From assembly GCA_035500455.1 (NCBI GenBank), contig DATJXG010000255.1, positions 1 through 17,510 on the forward strand: DNA of 17,510 nt, written 5' to 3'. This DNA is from DATJXG01 sp035500455. Lineage in GTDB: Bacteria > Acidobacteriota > Terriglobia > Terriglobales > Acidobacteriaceae. Below the pieces are notes generated by a model, which saw only the letters and a program-made list of their open reading frames with translations, ran no database searches and had not been told where the DNA came from. Made by a program: the position numbers and the translations under genes. Below, in pieces: positions 13,860-17,510 of the stretch (its first letter is position 1; each line of letters opens with the position of its first letter).

Positions 13860-14071
13860 AGCTTTCGACCGGCTCCGCCTTCCGTGCAATGAGATACAAA
13901 GCTGAATTCGCGGGGCGCCACGCGCGCCCCGAAAATCGAGGTGTTTGCCGGTGGTCACGGTAGCAATCACGGAAGCAAATAGACAGACCCGAGACTTTGC
14001 CCGCGGGATGAGCGGATGCAGTGACGTGGAACTACTATCAGAGGCCTGTCCGGCAATTTTGGTTCCCGGGT
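13860..14071 (+). other. Spacer with a strong GC hairpin upstream of flgN
   Basis: CGGGGCGC (13911-13918) and GCGCCCCG (13924-13931) form a perfect 8-bp stem with a 5-base CACGC loop. An A-run, not a T-run, follows on the + strand, so it is not a classic terminator. It may act as an RNA-stability or attenuation element between flgM and flgN. The rest of the spacer shows no promoter I can support. Confidence 0.5.
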
Positions 14072-14515
14072 ATGAGTCCTGAAAATCCAACGACCGGAGA
14101 TAGGCTGGGGCGGCGTGTCGCCCTAGTGGGTGAAATGGTCGGCGAACTGGCGTTCGCGCAAGCCGCATTACTGGCCTGCAACTGGCAGCAGATCGAAATC
14201 CACAACACGCGACTGGATGAACTCTGCCGCCTGCTCGCCATGGTGGACGACAAAGTGCCCGAGAAAGTGCCGGAAAACACGGCGCGCGAGCCAGCCAGGC
14301 AGGACGCAGAGCACCTCTCAGCCTCCGCCGAATTAATCGCGCTGGCCCGGCAAGCCCGCCACCTGAACCGCGTCAATGCCGCCTTGCTGCGGCGGATTGA
14401 GCGCCGGCTGGGGGTGCTTTCGTTTCTGCTCTCCCGCAGCGCTCCAACCTATTCGCTCCCCACCACACGAATCCACAGGCACCTTGTGGTTGTGCCTCGT
14501 CCGCGGGAGAGATGA
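14072..14515 (+). CDS. flgN: FlgN-like export chaperone for FlgK and FlgL
   Basis: 147 residues from the chosen ATG. The pattern is that of FlgN: an all-helical protein with LAFAQAALLACNWQQIEIHN and TRLDELCRLL, then a charged loop and LIALARQARHLNRVNAALLR followed by RIERRLGVLSFLL. FlgN binds the C-termini of the hook-junction proteins FlgK and FlgL and delivers them to FlhA. Sequence conservation in this family is low, so placement 4 bp before flgK is a large part of the evidence. The start is uncertain: GTG 14021 adds 17 aromatic-rich residues, ATG 14135 would shorten it, and none has a strong ribosome site. Confidence 0.75.
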   Translation: MSPENPTTGDRLGRRVALVGEMVGELAFAQAALLACNWQQIEIHNTRLDELCRLLAMVDDKVPEKVPENTAREPARQDAEHLSASAELIALARQARHLNRVNAALLRRIERRLGVLSFLLSRSAPTYSLPTTRIHRHLVVVPRPRER

Positions 14516-14519
14516 CCTC

Positions 14520-16580
14520 ATGGGCGGCCTCTCCGGATCTTTATCGATTGCCGTGAGCGCGCTACAAGCAGAGCAGGCCGCGCTCGACGTTACCTCCAAC
14601 AATGTCGCCAACGCCAACACGCCGGGCTACTCGCGCCAGCGGCCTGACCTGGTGGAGTCCAATCCGGTCACCCTGGGACCGTTGACCATCGGCACCGGCG
14701 TCACATTACAGCAGGTGGAGGGTGTCCGCGACCCGCTTCTTGAAAACCGCATTCAGCAGGAAACCCAGCAGCAGGGAATGCTCGACACCCTGGTTCCCTC
14801 CATGCAGCAGGTCGAAGTCTTGTTCAACCAGACCAGCGGCGGCGACATCGGCACGCAGATATCCAACTTCTTCAGCAGCGTCAGCCAGCTTTCCGCCAAT
14901 CCCCAGAATCTGGCGCTGCGCACGGGAGTGCTGACCGCTGCCGGCAACCTGGCTAACAGCTTCCACACTACGGCCAACAATCTCAGCCAGCAGCGCAGCA
15001 ACCTCGATTTGCAGATCGTGCAGGGCGTCGGCCAAATCAACACCCTGACCACGCAGATCGCGCAGCTCAATGGCCAGATCGGCAGCCTGGAAAACCTGCA
15101 TCAGAACGCCAGCGCGTTTCTGGATCAGCGCGGGCAGCTCATCAACCAACTGGCGAACCTGGTGGATGTCGCGGAAATCCATAGCGAGAACGGCGGCCTC
15201 ACTCTTACCATGTCGAACGGTACGCCGCTGGTCGCGGGCAACCAGAGTTTCGCGCTTAACACGCAACCCGGCATCTCCGGCCTGGCGCACATTTTTTCTT
15301 CCACCGGCGCCGACATCACCGGCAGTGTGAACGCGGGTGAACTGGCCGGCTGGCTGCAGGTGCGCGATCAGAAAATTCCGGCGCTCCTTTCGAACCTGGA
15401 CACGCTGGCATCGGGACTCGCCAGCGGGCTGAATGCCGCGAATCACGCCGGCTTTGATCTCAACGGCTTGCCCGGCACCGATCTCTTTACCGCGCCCCCG
15501 GCGAACGGCCAGGGTTATGGCAGCGGGATCGCAGTGCAGATAACCGATCCATCGCTGATTGCCGCCAGCTCCGATGGCGCCCCCGGCAGCAACGGCAACG
15601 TGGCGTCGCTCTTGGCGGTGGCCGATCAGGCGGTTGCCAATCTCAATGCGCCGAACGTCGACCAGCAGGAAACTCCATCGTCAGCCGGACCGCTGAACGC
15701 CAACGACGTGCTCACCGTGGGCGAGCAGACTTCAGTGACCGCAGTGGGAACCACCTTCACTTACACGAATGCGGTTACCAGCGGCGCTAATCCCAACCAG
15801 GTGACCGGGGCTACGGCGGTCACGCCGGCTACTGCGCTTGCCAGCGGAGACGTGCTTACCCTGACTCGCGGCGGGAAGACCACAATCTACACAGCGACCG
15901 CAGCCACTACGGTAGCCAACCTGATCACCGCCATTAACCGCGGCGTAGCGGGGGTCGTGGCCGGCACCAACTTTACAGTCTCGGGCAGCGACCCACAGCC
16001 CAATCATTATCAGGCTGTTTTGGCCGGCGGAAACCTGCAAATTGTGGATCTCAACGGCAACAATGACCTCACCGCGGTCCAAAACACGGGTACTGAGCTG
16101 GGCGCGTTTACCACCAATGCAGCCGCCACCTCCACGTTGCAGGACCTGATCAACGCCATCAACGGCGATGCCACTGTTGGCGCCACGGCGGGCCTGGTCG
16201 GTGGAAAACTCGTGATCACCGATCCGCAGAATCGTGGCGACCTGGCAGTTACAACTACGGATACCCTGCTCGGGGCCGCAGTCGCCGGTGTGCCCACAGC
16301 TTTCACCACTCCCAACACCAGCAGCGGCCAAACCCCCACCGATTTTTACTCCAACCTGGTGTTCGGCGTGGGTAACGACGTGGCGGGTGCACAGGCGAAC
16401 CAGACCGCGGCGCAGTTGATCTTGAATCAGTTGCAGGACCAGCGGGGCAGCGTCTCCGGCGTGTCCCTGGACGAGGAAGCTTCCAACCTGTTGCTCTACC
16501 AGCGCGCCTTCGACGCCGCTGCCCGCCTGGTTACTACCGTGGACGAGATGATGCAGGCGGTGATCAACATGAAGACCTAG
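14520..16580 (+). CDS. flgK: Hook-filament junction protein FlgK (HAP1) with inserted domain
   Basis: 686 residues, against about 550 in Salmonella. The N-terminus is canonical (SIAVSALQAEQAALDVTSNN, then VANANTPGYSRQRPDLVES), as is the coiled middle (LDQRGQLINQLANLVDV) and the C-terminal ring-forming helix (LDEEASNLLLYQRAFDAAAR). FlgK joins hook to filament with FlgL. Residues about 385-600 (bases 15672-16319) are an extra Thr/Ala/Asn/Gly-rich segment with repeats such as TVANLITAINRGVAG and STLQDLINAINGDATVGATA, reminiscent of flagellin IN-type motifs. The start ATG follows GGGAGAG by 8 bases and lies 4 bp after flgN; an upstream in-frame extension from 14376 is flgN sequence and was rejected. 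Confidence 0.94.
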   Translation: MGGLSGSLSIAVSALQAEQAALDVTSNNVANANTPGYSRQRPDLVESNPVTLGPLTIGTGVTLQQVEGVRDPLLENRIQQETQQQGMLDTLVPSMQQVEVLFNQTSGGDIGTQISNFFSSVSQLSANPQNLALRTGVLTAAGNLANSFHTTANNLSQQRSNLDLQIVQGVGQINTLTTQIAQLNGQIGSLENLHQNASAFLDQRGQLINQLANLVDVAEIHSENGGLTLTMSNGTPLVAGNQSFALNTQPGISGLAHIFSSTGADITGSVNAGELAGWLQVRDQKIPALLSNLDTLASGLASGLNAANHAGFDLNGLPGTDLFTAPPANGQGYGSGIAVQITDPSLIAASSDGAPGSNGNVASLLAVADQAVANLNAPNVDQQETPSSAGPLNANDVLTVGEQTSVTAVGTTFTYTNAVTSGANPNQVTGATAVTPATALASGDVLTLTRGGKTTIYTATAATTVANLITAINRGVAGVVAGTNFTVSGSDPQPNHYQAVLAGGNLQIVDLNGNNDLTAVQNTGTELGAFTTNAAATSTLQDLINAINGDATVGATAGLVGGKLVITDPQNRGDLAVTTTDTLLGAAVAGVPTAFTTPNTSSGQTPTDFYSNLVFGVGNDVAGAQANQTAAQLILNQLQDQRGSVSGVSLDEEASNLLLYQRAFDAAARLVTTVDEMMQAVINMKT

Positions 16581-16662
16581 GCCGGATTATTTGCCCGCGC
16601 CTTGGGATGAATCCCGCGGCCGAGCGCAGGAAGCTTACGAATTCAGTTTGAGGAATTGAGTT

Positions 16663-17510
16663 ATGCGAGTAAATCCCAATACGACTCCTGACCTGCTGTC
16701 CTCGCTCGATCGCAGCCTGCAGCAGCAGAACAACGACCTGATTGAGCTCTCCAGTGGGCGCCGCGTGAATACGCCTTCCGACGATCCTGCCGCCGCCGCG
16801 CAACTTATCCAGAACCTTGATCAGGTGGCGCGCACCGATTCCTTCCAGAGCGGCGCAGGCACGATCAACGGCCAGCTGCAGACCGCCGACTCGACGCTTA
16901 GTTCCGTGGTCACCGCCTTGCAACGCGCTATGACACTGGGGATCGAAGGCGCGAATGGCACGCTCTCGGACTCGAACCGCGCCGCAGTCGCGGCGGAACT
17001 ACAGGGGATTCAGAATCAGCTCGTCAGCCTGGCCAATACCTCGTACCAGGGAAAGTACATTTTTTCCGGTACGGCACAGATTCAGCCCTACGTGGCCGAT
17101 ACCACGGCCCCTTCCGGCGTTCGCTACGACGGCAATGCGGGAGTTAACACTGTCGCCATCGGAACCGGCTACAACCTGCAGGTAAACCTGCCGGGATCGC
17201 AACTGTTCAGCGCACCCCAGGGCGACGTTTTTCAGGCGATGCATGACCTGATCTCTGCCATCACTTCCAACAACGGTATCGAGGCGGCAGCCGACGAGGT
17301 GAGCACGGCGTTCAACTATGTGACCGGACAGCGGGTGTTTTACGGCAATGGCATGAACCAGATCACGGCGCAGCAGACCTTTCTCAACAGCACCCAAACT
17401 CAACTGGCCAGCCAGCAGAACACGCTGGTGGGCGCGGACATCGCCGCCGTGGCCAGCGACCTGGTGAACACCGAAACCGCCCGCACCGCCGCCCTTTCCG
17501 CGATAGGCCG
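16663..17510 (+). CDS. flgL: Hook-filament junction protein FlgL (HAP3), partial at 3' end
   Basis: 282 codons are visible and the frame is still open at the window end; probably only about 15-20 residues are missing. The N-terminal flagellin-like domain has NNDLIELSSGRRVNTPSDDP and AAAAQLIQNL, followed by a helical stretch and LVSLANTSYQGKYIFSG, all typical of FlgL. The visible C-terminal part (QNTLVGADIAAVASDLVNTE, then TARTAAL) is the matching helix. FlgL sits between FlgK and the flagellin filament and shares the FlgN chaperone. GAGGAA lies 7 bases before the ATG. The 82-bp gap after flgK has a minor GGGA/TCCC stem near 16604-16615 without a T-run, so co-transcription is likely. Confidence 0.94.
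   Translation, partial: MRVNPNTTPDLLSSLDRSLQQQNNDLIELSSGRRVNTPSDDPAAAAQLIQNLDQVARTDSFQSGAGTINGQLQTADSTLSSVVTALQRAMTLGIEGANGTLSDSNRAAVAAELQGIQNQLVSLANTSYQGKYIFSGTAQIQPYVADTTAPSGVRYDGNAGVNTVAIGTGYNLQVNLPGSQLFSAPQGDVFQAMHDLISAITSNNGIEAAADEVSTAFNYVTGQRVFYGNGMNQITAQQTFLNSTQTQLASQQNTLVGADIAAVASDLVNTETARTAALSAIG

Overview
This window is a dense flagellar gene cluster, with every gene on the + strand. It most likely comes from a GC-rich diderm bacterium, and the best guess is an Acidobacteriota of the Terriglobia type. The diderm call rests on genes for the P ring (flgI), L ring (flgH) and P-ring chaperone (flgA). The phylum call is inference from gene order, the high-GC codon use, a Cys-motif plus MshEN protein of a kind I associate with that phylum, and the style of the intergenic repeats. 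No rRNA or other phylogenetic marker is present.

Layout. (1) 1-5566: export gate and switch: 3' part of flhB, flhA, sigma-28 fliA, fliM and a long FliY-like fliN. (2) 5567-6921: a protein with four paired cysteines and a c-di-GMP-type MshEN domain, then a hairpin-rich spacer and a sigma-28 promoter. (3) 6922-7790: cheY and cheX, overlapping by 4 bp. (4) 8081-13167: rod and ring genes flgF, flgG, flgA, flgH, flgI and a short flgJ. (5) 13165-17510: two tandem sigma-28 promoters, flgM, a small Q/P-rich gene, flgN, flgK and flgL, which runs off the window end.

How it works together. FlhA and FlhB select export substrates; rod, ring and hook-junction proteins leave through or around that gate. 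FliA and its anti-sigma factor FlgM are both encoded here. Three near-perfect sigma-28 promoters (TAAA-N15-GCCGATA) sit before cheY-cheX and, twice, before flgM-flgN-flgK-flgL. That is a complete late-gene checkpoint. CheY, its likely phosphatase CheX and the FliM/FliN switch give direction control; the MshEN protein is a candidate c-di-GMP input.

Most striking signal. Five intergenic spacers carry tandem degenerate repeats with a period of exactly 7 bp. The unit differs in each spacer, and four of the five are folded as long imperfect palindromes. A different, REP-like repeat lies in the 5' part of flgA. Other oddities are an NPGE instead of NPTH site in FlhB, an FlgH without a lipobox, a FliN with a degenerate CheC-like domain, an FlgK with an inserted repeat region, and no flhF/flhG between flhA and fliA.
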